NCBI RefSeq assembly: GCF_905163445.1
Contig: NC_053202.1
Location: forward strand, 11,408,001 to 11,472,000
Source of the DNA: Pararge aegeria
Taxonomy: Eukaryota > Arthropoda > Insecta > Lepidoptera > Nymphalidae
Reading direction: 5' to 3'
DNA: 64,000 nt
Shown in pieces: positions 41,912-51,860 of the stretch. The position numbers and the translations under genes are program-made. The notes below the pieces were generated by a model that was given only the letters and a program-made list of their open reading frames with translations, did not search any database and was not told where the DNA came from. Within the stretch, counting starts at the first letter, position 1, and each line of letters begins with the position of its first letter.

Positions 41912-42078
41912 AAAGAAGAAGAAAAAGAAGAAACACTTTATTGCACGTATAACATACAGGAAAAGAAACATTAAGGAGTACTTATACAGTACACAATGTA
42001 GACATGCAAAGGCGGCCTTATTGCTGCAAGCAATCTCTTACAGGCAACCTTTGTAAAAGGTAAGTAAGGAATTCTAGT
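41912..42078 (-). repeat. LINE-T tail
   Basis: AAGAAACACTTTATTGCACG, AAAGGCGGCCTTATTGCTGC and CAATCTCTTACAGGCAACC. Confidence 0.7.
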
Positions 42079-42714
42079 TTGACTAGGGGCCCTAAGATCC
42101 TACCGCCAAAACTACTAATATGTTACCAAGCGTCGCAAATATCACGAAAACATCCTAACAAGACTTCATACTAAATTACATCTAAAAACGCAATTTTAAA
42201 CCATGACACAAGTTGATAGAGTACGAATTCCCGTAGTGGAAACAAGAAAATTGGTTTGATGCATTTACACATATTCCAGTATAAACTGGTCTGCTGTGTT
42301 CATAGTATGAATAGCTGAAATGGTTCATGTTATGCTGGCGAGGCCACTTGAGATATTACTGTAGAAGGCTGCATATATTCTAATAGGCTATTAACATATA
42401 ATGCTGATTGTAAGGATGCGGAGCGCCAGATGACGTGATGTAGACAGGGGTGGTAAACATTTTTGTACTTGGTGTCCGGTTTTTATCTGCGCTTTACAAA
42501 AAAATATATTGGTCTATCACATTCTAAACACATATCTAGACATTTATTTTCTGTGAAGCAGAAATAAAAACTGGATTAGATTATGGATAGTTATAAGAAA
42601 ATGTGACTGCAATAATTTGAACGTTAGAAGCAAAAATATAAACCGGATTAGATTATGGAATTTTCTTATAAACCTGATAATCAGAGTAACATTTCGTACA
42701 GCATGCAAAGAAAA
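42079..42714. other. unassigned DNA
   Basis: CTGGATTAGATTATGGA at 42571 is repeated as CCGGATTAGATTATGGA at 42642; between them is a LINE-D scrap (AATGTGACTGCAATAATTTG). 42190-42540 is unmatched. Confidence 0.35.
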
Positions 42715-42960
42715 CGTCCTACAAATTTCCGCCATATGCCCATCAACCTGTACCATGCACCTGTAATTACGCCAGCAATACGCCGTTGCGACCGGAACAC
42801 AGCATTCCTGGAACACAGCAACAGTAATAAACATGGCTGTAGTACTTCCCCGGACGAGCTCTGTCACAAGAATCTTTACTACTACTACCTAGGTAAATAC
42901 CTACAAATGTGATACCTAGCGACTTTGGCTATCATTCTGGAATACGATTAACCTGGAAGT
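42715..42960 (+). repeat. LINE-L fragment
   Basis: CCGTTGCGACCGGAACACAGC, TACTTCCCCGGACGAGCTC and GTCACAAGAATCTTTACTAC. The overlapping small ORFs on both strands are by-products. Confidence 0.6.
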
Positions 42961-43045
42961 GTGTAATGGTAGCTTGGACTAATTAAAGTCTTAATAAATT
43001 CACCAGGCTTTCTTTTTTCAAATGCTAGCACATATTACTTTTTAT

Positions 43046-43470
43046 AATAAATAATAATAAATAAATATACCACGACAATACACACAACGCCATCTAGCCC
43101 CAAAGTAAGCGTAGCTTGTGTTATGGGTTCTAAGATGACTGAAGAATATTTGTTTGTTTGTTTAAAGTCTTTATTGCACACACACATTTTATACAAATTA
43201 AACACAAATACAGAAGAAACTTAGAAAATAAAATAGAGCGTGCAAAGGCGGTCTTATCACTAAAGCGATCTCTTCCAGACAACATTTATGAACAACTAAA
43301 CATATTTATGAATATAATACACATAAATACTTATAATATACATATAAACACCCAGACACTGAAAAACATTCATGTTCATCACACAAACATTTTTAAAGTT
43401 GTCAAATGGGAATCGAACCCACCGCCTTGGACGTAGAAAGCAGGGTCGCTGCCCATTGCGCCAAACGGCG
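43046..43470 (-). mobile_element. SINE-A, split by LINE-T
   Basis: Tail at 43050-43145 (CAACGCCATCTAGCCCC), then a LINE-T insert, then ATATTTATGAATATAATACAC to the head GCCCATTGCGCCAAACGGCG. ATATTT stands on both sides of the insert. Confidence 0.8.
43150..43300 (-). repeat. LINE-T tail, nested
   Basis: TTTAAAGTCTTTATTGCACAC, GCAAAGGCGGTCTTATCAC and GCGATCTCTTCCAGACAAC. Confidence 0.7.
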
Positions 43471-44154
43471 TTTTATGTTTCTTAAACTTATACCTAAAGT
43501 TGCTAACCCCTGAGACAGCGATGGCGCGCGATACAGTAGCAAATAGCGCTACTTTCGCGATTCACCTTACCTGCCTTACCTCACACTCGCTAGTTTACGA
43601 ATTAACCTCACTAAAGACCTTAAACTACCCACAAAATCTGTATGAATACACCTTATCGTTATGAAAACAAAGTCCATTTTCGTTTACGTCACCCGACAGT
43701 TAAGGTTGATATGAAAGAAACACCATTTATACAATCTGAAATTCGCTGTTACATTCCAAAAAGATTATAACTAAATAGCTATTCATACAAAAGTATCCTT
43801 TAAAACTGACAGGCTAAAGTTTAAAATCAACTGTGGAAGATCGTGAAGCTTTTAGTTTCAATTTCGATGAAAATGTGTTTATGACAAAGGAAATTAAACG
43901 CAATGCAACGGAAATTGGGTGCATTTTTGTTTGAATTGTTTTCAGTGCGCGTATCGTTTGCGAATAAATAGATGTATGCATGAAGGTACACAAACTGCAC
44001 TGTTAGTGCACCACGCTTTTGTGAAATCTAAAAGCGGATAAAATAATAGGGAAAGAGCTTTTTTATATGAATTAAAACAGGTGTATGAAGTCCACTAATC
44101 CACACTTGGCCAGCGTGGTAGACTGAGGGCTGAACCTTCTGTCCATTTTTTTTT
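43471..44154. other. unassigned, possibly unique DNA
   Basis: 43510-43560 (GACAGCGATGGCGCGCGATAC) and 43600-44060 match nothing in the window. 44080-44130 (GTATGAAGTCCACTAATCC, GGCCAGCGTGGTAGACTG) is a SINE-B scrap. Confidence 0.35.
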
Positions 44155-44310
44155 CTTTTATTCCACTACAAGTTTGCCTTTGAATGAAATCTCACCTGGC
44201 AGTAAGTGATGATGCCGTCTAAGATGGAAACGGACTATTCTGTTAGGAGGTATGGGAGTTATATTAAACCCATGCCCCGCTCGGTTTCTGAGCGATATTG
44301 TATCTATTTA
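44155..44310 (-). mobile_element. SINE-C, 3' part
   Basis: TCCACTACAAGTTTGCC, AATCTCACCTGGCAGTAAG and ATGCCCCGCTCGGTTTCTG. Confidence 0.65.
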
Positions 44311-44339
44311 TGTATTAGGTATTGATATTTATTGAACAT

Positions 44340-44570
44340 AGCTCGGAAAAAGGACGTTGGGGTCCCAAGGTGCCGGAATCGCAGCCCCGCACTGGTGAGC
44401 GCAGTGTTGGTCGTCTCCGAACGAGGTGGACAGACGACATTCAGCGCGTCACAGGTTTTATGCCGCTTGTGTCCAGACACAAGCGGCATAAAACTATGTA
44501 ATTTGAAACTACCTAAAAAATACCTATGTCCAGCAATCGGTTGATGACGTCCACTGCTGGACATATGAAG
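44340..44570 (+). pseudogene. RTE-like LINE 3' end, rearranged
   Basis: GGTGGACAGACGACATTCAGC encodes the RWTDDIQR stretch, and ACCTATGTCCAGCA the TYVQQ stretch. In between, the sequence has been replaced by a perfect palindrome (44455-44494). Near the end, GACGTCCACTGCTGGACAT is inverted relative to the family order. Confidence 0.7.
44455..44494. other. perfect 19-bp palindrome with 2-nt spacer
   Basis: GTTTTATGCCGCTTGTGTC (44455-44473), spacer CA, exact complement 44476-44494. The right arm is ordinary RTE sequence (CAAGCGGC.TAAAA); the left arm is its inverted copy. Confidence 0.85.
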
Positions 44571-44699
44571 ATGATATTGTATAGGTATAAATGAATTATC
44601 AATATGCATATATAATATTGTGTTCAAGTTTACATATATATATAGCTATATATAGGTATATATGCGAATATGTATGTGTTCCAATGCAGCACATACCTC

Positions 44700-44835
44700 C
44701 TGCGCCATTGCTTACCTGGAAGAGATCGCTATGAAGCGATAAGGCCGCTCAATTGTATAAGTACTTTGTATACCAATTTAATTTACATTATTTCTGTATT
44801 TTTATGAGGTGTGCAAAAAAAGTTTATTTATTCAT
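44700..44835 (+). repeat. LINE-T tail
   Basis: CATTGCTTACCTGGAAGAGATCG, AGCGATAAGGCCGC, ending AAAGTTTATTTATTCATTC. Confidence 0.6.
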
Positions 44836-45664
44836 TCATATAATATAAGCTAAAGTATTTACTATGCCCTGTAGTCGACCGATATGAAGTTGATGATGTT
44901 GATCAAAACAATAGAGTCCATTTCTATACGCAGAAGCCTCCAATCCGCATCGTGTGTCCTGAAATAATAGGCTCGCACACTGGGAGGTATTGAGACATCA
45001 GCCGGTATTAACTGCTTCGTGATACCTCCCCGGCACTCCCCCTCCCGCCCCTCCCCCCGCAACACCTCCATGCGCTACCCGGCCCTCCCACTAGCTCTCC
45101 CTCGTTAGAAACTGCTATGAGGCTGACCGCACACGCAAACTATCGCGTGAGCAACTAACTTCGTCCGTACAGAGACACTTAAATTGTGTAAACAAAATTT
45201 TACGTTATTCTTAGATCGGTTGTGTTTGGAACCTTTGCAGCTTTAGTTTTAAATTTACAATCTTTATATAAGCGACAGTGTCTGTTTGTTTGTTCATTGC
45301 CTATGTTTGACTCAACCGAACAATCTTTAGGCTACGTGTGTTGTATTGTGTGCCACAATGCATACATGTAGCTTGCATATGCGGTTTAAGAAATTTATTG
45401 TTTTCATAAGAACAATATTTACTTACACGAAAACTTAAAGGCATGATAAGAGGTTTGCTAGCATCAGCATTGCAAGTCAGAGCGCGCTACACAAAAGAAA
45501 AGAAAGACCAAATTAAAAATGCCAAAATAATCATATGAAGCTATCAGTAAAAAGTATACAAAAAATATGAGGGTAGTATGGATTATTTATCCCGAAAAAG
45601 CTGCTGGTAAAAGTTATCCGGGTAGTTTTTATACATTAGCCTTAAACTTATCCATGGCTTCACC
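44836..45664. other. unassigned DNA, one C-rich block
   Basis: 45025-45100 is strongly pyrimidine-rich on the plus strand (CTCCCCGGCACTCCCCCTCC, CCGCCCCTCCCCCCGC). 45190-45260 (TTAGATCGGTTGTGTTTGG) is a LINE-D scrap. The rest has no match. Confidence 0.4.
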
Positions 45665-46273
45665 GCATATCTTCGTAAAATTTGCATACATTTTTTGTAC
45701 TCCACTACAAGTTAGCCCTTAACTGCAATCTCACCTGGTGGTAAGTGATGATGCAGCCTAAGATGGTAGTTTCGGTAACTACACGACATCGTACCGGAAC
45801 ACTAAATTGCTAAGGGGCACGTCTTTGTCGGTAGGGTTGTAGCCATGGCCAAAGCACCAGACCAGCAGAGAATTTTACCTTTGCGCCAGGGAAATCTGAA
45901 ATTAATGAAGTATGCATTTTAAATTTAATTCCAGTGCATATCTTCGTAAAATTTGCATACATTTTTTGTACTCCACTACAAGTTAGCCCTTAACTGCAAT
46001 CTCACCTGGTGGTAAGTGATGATGCAGCCTAAGATGGTAGTTTGGTAGTGATACCCCTAATAGGTTTCTACGCGACATCGCACCGGAACATTACATTGCT
46101 TAGCGGCATGTCTTTGTCGGTAGGGTGGTAACTAGCACCAGCCAAAGCCTCCAACCAGACCAAACCAGAGAAAATTCAGAAATTATAAATTATCAAATTT
46201 CCCCCGTCGGGAATCGAACCCGGGAAATCCTACTTGAATTCACAGCGCTCACCATTACGCCAGGGAGGTCGTC
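45665..46273 (-). mobile_element. SINE-C copies in a duplicated mosaic
   Basis: 45970-46273 is a complete minus-strand SINE-C (head GGGAATCGAACCCGGG, CGCCAGGGAGGTCG). 45665-45772 exactly repeats 45936-46043. The piece between (45772-45937) exactly repeats 47959-48124. The structure is therefore A-B-A', with B shared with a locus 2.2 kb away. Confidence 0.85.
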
Positions 46274-46282
46274 AAAGATAGT

Positions 46283-46465
46283 TCGCGTCCTGGAGTTTTA
46301 GTAGTAGCAGTAGAGCTATCTGTGACAGAATTCGTCCGGAAATGTACTGCCGTCAGAGTGTGTGTAAATACAGACATATGTGGCTTAACACATTAGTTGA
46401 TGGACACGGGGTAGCCACTAGCCATATGCTTGGGCCGTCAATTATTACTGTAAAAAGGATACATT
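46283..46465 (-). repeat. LINE-L fragment
   Basis: GACAGAATTCGTCCGGAAATG and TAGTTGATGGACACGGGGTAG. Confidence 0.55.
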
Positions 46466-46477
46466 TTATCCCGGAGA

Positions 46478-46780
46478 AATAGAATAGAATAGAAAAACTT
46501 TATTGCAACACAACACAATATTAAAAATACAAGGAAAACAGTAATAGTACTTAGTGGTAGGGTGCAAAGGCGGCCTTATCACTAAAAGTGATCTTTTAAA
46601 GACAACCTGAGCGTACTAAGCCGATAAAAAAGTGGAAAGAGGCGGCCTTATCACTAAAAGTGATCTTTTAGAGTACCTTAGCGTACGAAGCCGATAAAAA
46701 AGTGGAAAGTGGATGGTGCATACAGTATGTTACAAAAAACTAAAATAAACTTACATGAACATACATACTACATTTACATA
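46478..46780 (-). repeat. LINE-T end with internal tandem duplication
   Basis: AATAGAATAGAAAAACTTTAT start; two successive units (about 46567-46640 and 46641-46711) each contain GGCGGCCTTATCACTAAAAG, TGATCTTTTA and CCGATAAAAAAGTGGAAAG. The counterpart at 1200 has one unit. Confidence 0.75.
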
Positions 46781-47413
46781 TTAATTACAGAAATATCGAT
46801 ATAAATTTAAATATACTATAATGGATATTTATGATATACATTTATGCTATTGAAAACTTACAAAATACTCAATTAATATAGAGTAAGTAGAGTAAGTTTT
46901 CTGTGAGATTTTTGAAATACACAATAAACGCGGACGATGTCGCGGGCAGCAACTAGTTAATAATAAATAGTGCAAGCATCTAACAATTTAGCGTTTTCGG
47001 TAATTTGCGCCCAACCTAAAGGCGTTCGCTCTGGAAAATTCTATTTTCGAAAACCTGTCCTTTTGGATAGAGGATCTTTGATTGAGAGGACGGGTCGACA
47101 TCGTTATGATAGGAATTTGAATTTCCAACGAAACTGTAGTGTGGACACATTGGTTTGGACACATACGGTTTGTTAGGGTTTTAATTATTTGAATGAGCGA
47201 ATGGATATATTATCATTGTACACCACAAAAAGAGTATAACAGAAAAACAATCACAACACAGCGTATAAAATTATCAGACAAATAAACATACACATAAACA
47301 ATAAAATTATACATAGATAGTTATGAGTTATGCCCGTTTTCAATTATTTTCGTTTAGTGAAAACGGGCGTTAGTATAATTATTTTGTAATTACTTGGCTT
47401 TAATTATTAATCG
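46781..47413. other. unassigned DNA with a Helitron-like 3' end
   Basis: 46920-46956 ends CGCGGACGATGTCGCGGGC, AGCAACTAG followed by T, a plus-strand Helitron-like terminus. Its start was not found. 46960-47410 is AT-rich; the 68-residue ORF at 46970 has no domain. Confidence 0.4.
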
Positions 47414-47728
47414 GATAGAAGCAGGCGCTACTTTGCGGAATTCAACGATATACTACAAAATTTCGTTAAAGTTAAATTTGCTATGCTCCGCGAAAATCAG
47501 AAGAATCTATACAGTATAATTTATAATTTCTTCTATATTTATACTCCACGCCAAACAGATCTTCGGCAATGCTCTCACGTTTATTTTCGGCAGCAAAGCA
47601 TCCTCGGGACGTTGACTTTACAATGAGTTATTGTTAAGTGAAAAATTCGCCAAAGTGTCGCCTGAGGATGATCCGGTGTCGGAGCGTAACTTGCGTACAT
47701 TGCCGAAGATCTGTTTGGTGCAGGGGAC
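47414..47728 (+). mobile_element. FB fold-back MITE, decayed
   Basis: CGGATAGAAGCAGGCGCTAC, TGCTATGCTCCGCGAAAATC, CAGATCTTCGGCAATGC and, inverted, GCATTGCCGAAGATCTG-like sequence at the right (47697-47715). Confidence 0.7.
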
Positions 47729-48124
47729 GGTAGTCATACCCCCTAATCAGTGGCGTGCATGGAGGGTGTGCACAGGGTATGCAGATGTTATGAAATGAAG
47801 AAAATCTCCAGTGAGACTTATAAAAAACTTAAGGATAGGCATTGTAAGAGTTATAAAAAGCCTACCCTTAATTATTTATAAGTCGTACTGGAGATTTTCT
47901 TCATTTTATATCATCTGCATACCCTGTGCATACTCTCTAAGCACACCACTGCCCCTAATCGGTAACTACACGACATCGTACCGGAACACTAAATTGCTAA
48001 GGGGCACGTCTTTGTCGGTAGGGTTGTAGCCATGGCCAAAGCACCAGACCAGCAGAGAATTTTACCTTTGCGCCAGGGAAATCTGAAATTAATGAAGTAT
48101 GCATTTTAAATTTAATTCCAGTGC
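47729..48124 (-). mobile_element. SINE-C, split by a hAT MITE
   Basis: GGTAGTCATACCCCCTAAT, MITE, then CGGTAACTACACGACATCG and CTTTGTCGGTAGGG, ending in GCGCCAGGGAAATCTG, where the family tail is replaced. The right part is identical to 45772-45937. Confidence 0.82.
47748..47951. mobile_element. hAT-type MITE
   Basis: 204 bp, ends CAGTGGCGTGCATGGAGGG and TCTAAGCACACCACTG, exact 8-bp target duplication CCCCTAAT (47740-47747, 47952-47959) inside SINE-C. Confidence 0.92.
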
Positions 48125-48333
48125 CGGATTTACTACGTCGCAAGAGTTGCTACGGTTCCCGTGCGAAAGGGGGCCCCGCATATTTAATACCACCCATCTC
48201 TGCCTGATTGACTGACTGACAGACTGACATACACGCCCACGCACACGCACACAGACGACGCCTATAGTAACACACTATTCATTTCAAAATTGTAACCTAT
48301 AGATAGCAAATACGTATCTTGTCTTATCTTATA
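48125..48333. other. unassigned DNA
   Basis: CCCGTGCGAAAGGGGGCCCC at 48159 and a CACGCACACGCACACAG stretch at 48238. Nothing further recognised. Confidence 0.3.
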
Positions 48334-48554
48334 TCTTTAAACGAGCTATTCTTGTATATATATGTATATATAATTGGAATCTCGGAATCGGCTCCAACGA
48401 TTTTCATGAAATTTAGTATACAGGGGGTTTCGGGGGCGATAAATCGATCTAGCTAGGATTCATTTATATTGGAATCTCGGAATCATTTATATTGGACAAA
48501 CGACTATTTTTTTAAGTCGACTCATTCGCGGACGTAGTCGCGCGGGTCCGCTAG
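48334..48554 (+). mobile_element. Helitron-like element HLE-4
   Basis: 221 bp, from TCTTTAAACGAGCTATTC after A48333 to GCGCGGGTCCGCTAG (48551-48554) before T. Contains GGAATCTCGGAATCGGCTCC and an internal repeat of TTATATTGGAATCTCGGAATC. Confidence 0.82.
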
Positions 48555-49002
48555 TTGTATTTAAGATACGTTTATATGTATTCAAGATACGTATTGATAA
48601 TTGAATTGTATTTTTACCACTTTATACTTAAGAACCCATAGCAGATCAAGGGTTTTTTAAAGAATTTTCTATTGGCAGCGCGCTTGCTTAATCAGGCACT
48701 GTTTAATTCCATTAAATACCTGCCGATTTCTTCATAACGTGTCGCGCGCAATAATTAATGAAGTAAAAACCTATAGATGCACCATCATTAAGCGATCATC
48801 GGGGCCGGCTACCAAATGTCTCGTTTAAATTATTCAAAGCCATTAATGAGGCTAAAAGCCACTAATCGCCCTGTTTCCGCCACCGCGCGGGTAATTAACG
48901 CATTAGGCTCGCCGCTGTTTAAAAACTACTCGCTTTTTTATGGCTTTTTTAAAAAGAGACGCTCGTGTTACATGGATATGTTTTTCAGAACTAGAAATTC
49001 AA
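48555..49002. promoter_or_regulatory. candidate non-coding regulatory block
   Basis: 48680-48920 is free of recognised repeats and dense in TAAT and ATTA cores (CGCAATAATTAATGAAG, GCGGGTAATTAACGCATTAG). A diverged relative lies at 49510-49610. This reading is inference; an ORF at 48816-49028 overlapping it is not supported. Confidence 0.3.
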
Positions 49003-49320
49003 TTCGTAAGCTTATAGAAAAGTCCTAATATAGTTTAAAGGACTACGTAATCGATAAAAAATGCTTGGGTGTGAATTATTACTCTCACTTTTAAGTTACA
49101 ATGTGAGATGGTGATAACAAAAAAAAACACTCGGATAAGTTTGTTATGGGCTTTTTACACCAGGACGCGTTTGGAACCCTCGTAGCTTTAGGTACAAGTT
49201 TACGCATATGGTAATCCCCCTAAACTCACTACCATGCACACATTTTTCATGTAATGTAAGCATCATAAGTGCCATCTATGGGGGCCTACTTGAATGAAGA
49301 TATTTTTGACTTTGTCACAT
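49003..49320 (+). repeat. LINE-D 3' end
   Basis: Begins GTAAGCTTATAGAAAAGTCC, then GATAAAAAATGCTTGGGTG, GTGAGATGGTGATAACAA, CGCGTTTGGAACCCTCG and TGAATGAAGATATTTTTGAC. Confidence 0.75.
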
Positions 49321-49914
49321 AACATAGACTTAAGTTTAGGCTATACGGTTCTTGTTAGAAGCTGGTGAAACAGTCCTAAGAGTTTTTATCAGAAGGCTGT
49401 CTATTGATAATGTTGCTGAAATGCTTTTCTTAGTTTTCTAGCTCCGAGGATTTTTTCTTTCCATTCGCTATTTAAACTTGATTAATCATTCAGGACTTCA
49501 GGAATTCACTTGCAAATTAAATTATTGGAAGCCATTAATCGGTCAAACGCCGCTAATATGTCTAGTTACGCCACAGCGCGGGTAGTTTACGCATCAAGGC
49601 ACACCGTAATAAGAAATTAAAGGAATACAATTGTTTGTTTAAGTAGGCATTAGAATTTAAGAAGTTATCAATAATTAGCCAAAAGTCGGTATACTAATAA
49701 TGAAACAACCGCAATGGATGGTGGAACCAGGTGATCAAATTAACCTTATCCCCTATCTCTTTATTTCAGGCATAGCCCATAGTAATAAATTTAAAAAAAA
49801 AAATCATTAACAATAGATAGGTATACAATATCAAATTAAAATTATGAATGCAATATAGGTACATTTATTAAGATGGCATGTCATAAATATTAACACTAGA
49901 AATAAAAAACTACA
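49321..49914. other. unassigned DNA
   Basis: 49510-49610 (GGAAGCCATTAATCGG, CGCCACAGCGCGGGTAGTTT) parallels 48820-48920. The rest is AT-rich with no match. Confidence 0.35.
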
Positions 49915-50110
49915 ATAAATAATGATTAATAAAAAAATACGTGTGTGTGTTATTTACACGCTTTAGAAGTTATACTTCTTTGGCGTAACAAGATTATTGA
50001 TGACGTCAGAAGTCCGAGACCTCGTCTTAGTCGGCGAAGAGCATTGGATGTGTTAGGTTTTGTTTGGCGTTATATAAAAACACTCCTATAATTTGTTTAT
50101 TTTATAATTT
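49915..50110 (+). pseudogene. jockey-like RT C-terminal scrap
   Basis: 49975-50090 on the plus strand can be read DDVRSPRPRLSRRRALDVLG, FVWRYIK, the arginine-rich stretch near the C-terminus of jockey-type reverse transcriptases. The upstream part (CACGCTTTAGAAGTTATAC) is shared with 37230. Too short to place further. Confidence 0.4.
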
Positions 50111-50511
50111 AAAGGAAATGAAAAGTGGGTAGTTGAAAAACAAAAGTGAGAAAGGGGGTTCACTCGAACCCCCAACAAGAACGGGTGTGGGTGGTAACGA
50201 AAAAGAAATGGAATTAGATGATTGAATGGTGGATGCGAACAACGGAGTTTTATTGATTTAGAGAAAACGGTTTTTAAAAACCCTAATGTTCAAAATGACA
50301 TTGTAAGCGAGGCGGCATGTAACCTCGTTGTTTTGCATCTATTAAGAAGCGCTAACAGCGTCGGTGAAACATCTCAAAATACTCTTCCGTTTTGACAAAA
50401 AGCGGTGAAGTGGCGCCTGCGACAAACGCCTGTAACATCGTGGCGGTACTTCAGAACGTGATAAACGTTCTGCGCGGTGCGTATCATGCTACCACCATCC
50501 CAAATTGCCCA
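50111..50511. other. unassigned DNA
   Basis: 50160-50210 (GGGGGTTCACTCGAACCCCC is a hairpin) and 50300-50480 (GGCGGCATGTAACCTCG, CGTGATAAACGTTCTGCG) match nothing in the window. Confidence 0.35.
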
Positions 50512-50550
50512 TGTACGGCCGATTGGCGCAGTGGGCAGCGACCCAGCTGT

Positions 50551-50750
50551 CAGTGGCGTGCATAAAGGGTATGCACAGGGTATGCAGATGATATAAAATG
50601 AAGAAAATCTCCAGTAAAAGTTATAAATACTGAAGAGTAGGCTTATTATAACTCTTACAATGGCCTTAAGTTTTTTAGAACTCGTACTGTAGATTTTCTA
50701 CATTTTATATTATCTGCATACCCTGTCCATACCCTCTATGCACGTCACTG
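50551..50750. mobile_element. hAT-type MITE
   Basis: Ends CAGTGGCGTGCATAAAGGG and TCTATGCACGTCACTG. The flanks CCAGCTGT and CCTGTTTT agree at only 5 of 8 positions, so the duplication has decayed. Confidence 0.82.
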
Positions 50751-50845
50751 CCTGTTTTTTGTGCCAAAGAATGTTGGTTCCATTCCCACAACTGGCAAAT
50801 GTTTGTGTGATGAACATGAATGTTTTTCAGTGTTTGGGTGTTTAT

Positions 50846-51017
50846 AGAAGATGTGATAGATGGCCCAGTGGTTAGGAGCTCGACTTCACTTTCGGGGGGC
50901 CGAGTTTGAATCCCAGCACGCACCTCCAACTTTTCTCAGTTATGTGCGTTTAAAGTAATTAAAATATTACTTGCTGCAACGGTCAAGGAAAACATCGTGA
51001 AGTAACCTGCATGCCTT
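50846..51017 (+). mobile_element. SINE-B with tRNA-like head
   Basis: GATGGCCCAGTGGTTAGGAG (A box) and CCGAGTTTGAATCCCAGC (B box, one change), GTTATGTGCGTTTAAAG, CAAGGAAAACATCGTGAAG and TGCATGCC, then a T run. TTTATA is on both sides. Confidence 0.8.
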
Positions 51018-51267
51018 TTTTTTTGTTTATATGTATATTGTAAGTGTTTATATACATAAAATTATTCATATAAAATATTCAACAGTTACATAACACAAGC
51101 TACGCTTACTTTTGGGCTTGGTGTCGATGTGTGTATTGTCGTAGTATATTTATTTATCCTGTTAACTTCCCACGGCTGGACACAGGCCTGCTTTGTTTTT
51201 TTTAAATGTGATGGTACTTCAGAACCACAGAATTAAGAGCTTTCAGAATCCTTTTTCAGCCATTATT

Positions 51268-51465
51268 TCATGAAGTTTTTGTATCAATAATAGCCAAAAC
51301 GTTCCGAGCACGACTCACTTCACACCCGCGGAATTTAGCTAGCTCACAAACTTTTACCATTTTCCACATTTTATGGTAAACGTTTGGAATATTAAAGGAA
51401 AAGTAATTACTATTAAGAGCTAAATGAATGAAGTGACCAAACGCCTCTTCGAGAATCACTATTAA
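51268..51465 (-). pseudogene. unidentified coding repeat, open copy
   Basis: The minus-strand frame is open from the start of the similarity with 16540-16735: AFGHFIHLALNSNYFSF, NVYHKMWKMVKVCELAK, FRGCEVSRARNVLAII and a stop at 51268. Identity with the other copy is held in the encoded residues NYF, NVYHK, KVCE and RG. Function unknown; it may be the C-terminus of a transposon protein or of a duplicated host gene. Confidence 0.45.
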
Positions 51466-51860
51466 AATTAAAAAAAAATTAAAAACAATCTAACAGTAAC
51501 CAGATACCAAGCGACACTTGCTATATTATGACGGCATATTATGTTTTTCTTATTTTTATTACGTTCTTATTTTAAATTTTGTTCTATCTTTCGTTGCCGC
51601 AGAAACCATGTCACACATCCGTTAACACTCCCGCGCATCTCGAAATAAACAGCTTCCTAAACGAATATCATACTTTATATGCTTTTAAATTGTGACGCCT
51701 TTGTTCGCTTACTTTATGGGTGTTTAAACCTTTTTGCCTTTTGACTTAGTTGTCACAACTTATTAAGATGTTGAGTATTAAAAATTTAATAGTTCAAGAA
51801 AACTAAAAAAGCGCTTGGCAAAAAAAACCTAACTTTAGTTTAGTTTATAATAATAATAAT
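51466..51860. other. unassigned AT-rich DNA
   Basis: No match or ORF. 51595-51660 is slightly richer in GC (CGTTAACACTCCCGCGC). Confidence 0.3.

Larger units (their letters stand above)
50512..51157 (+). mobile_element. SINE-A with two nested insertions
   Basis: Head GGCCGATTGGCGCAGTGGGC at 50517, hit by a hAT MITE at 50551, resumes GAATGTTGGTTCCATTCCC to GTGTTTGGGTGTTTATA, hit again by SINE-B at about 50846, resumes TTTATATGTATATTG and ends with the family tail. Confidence 0.82.
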
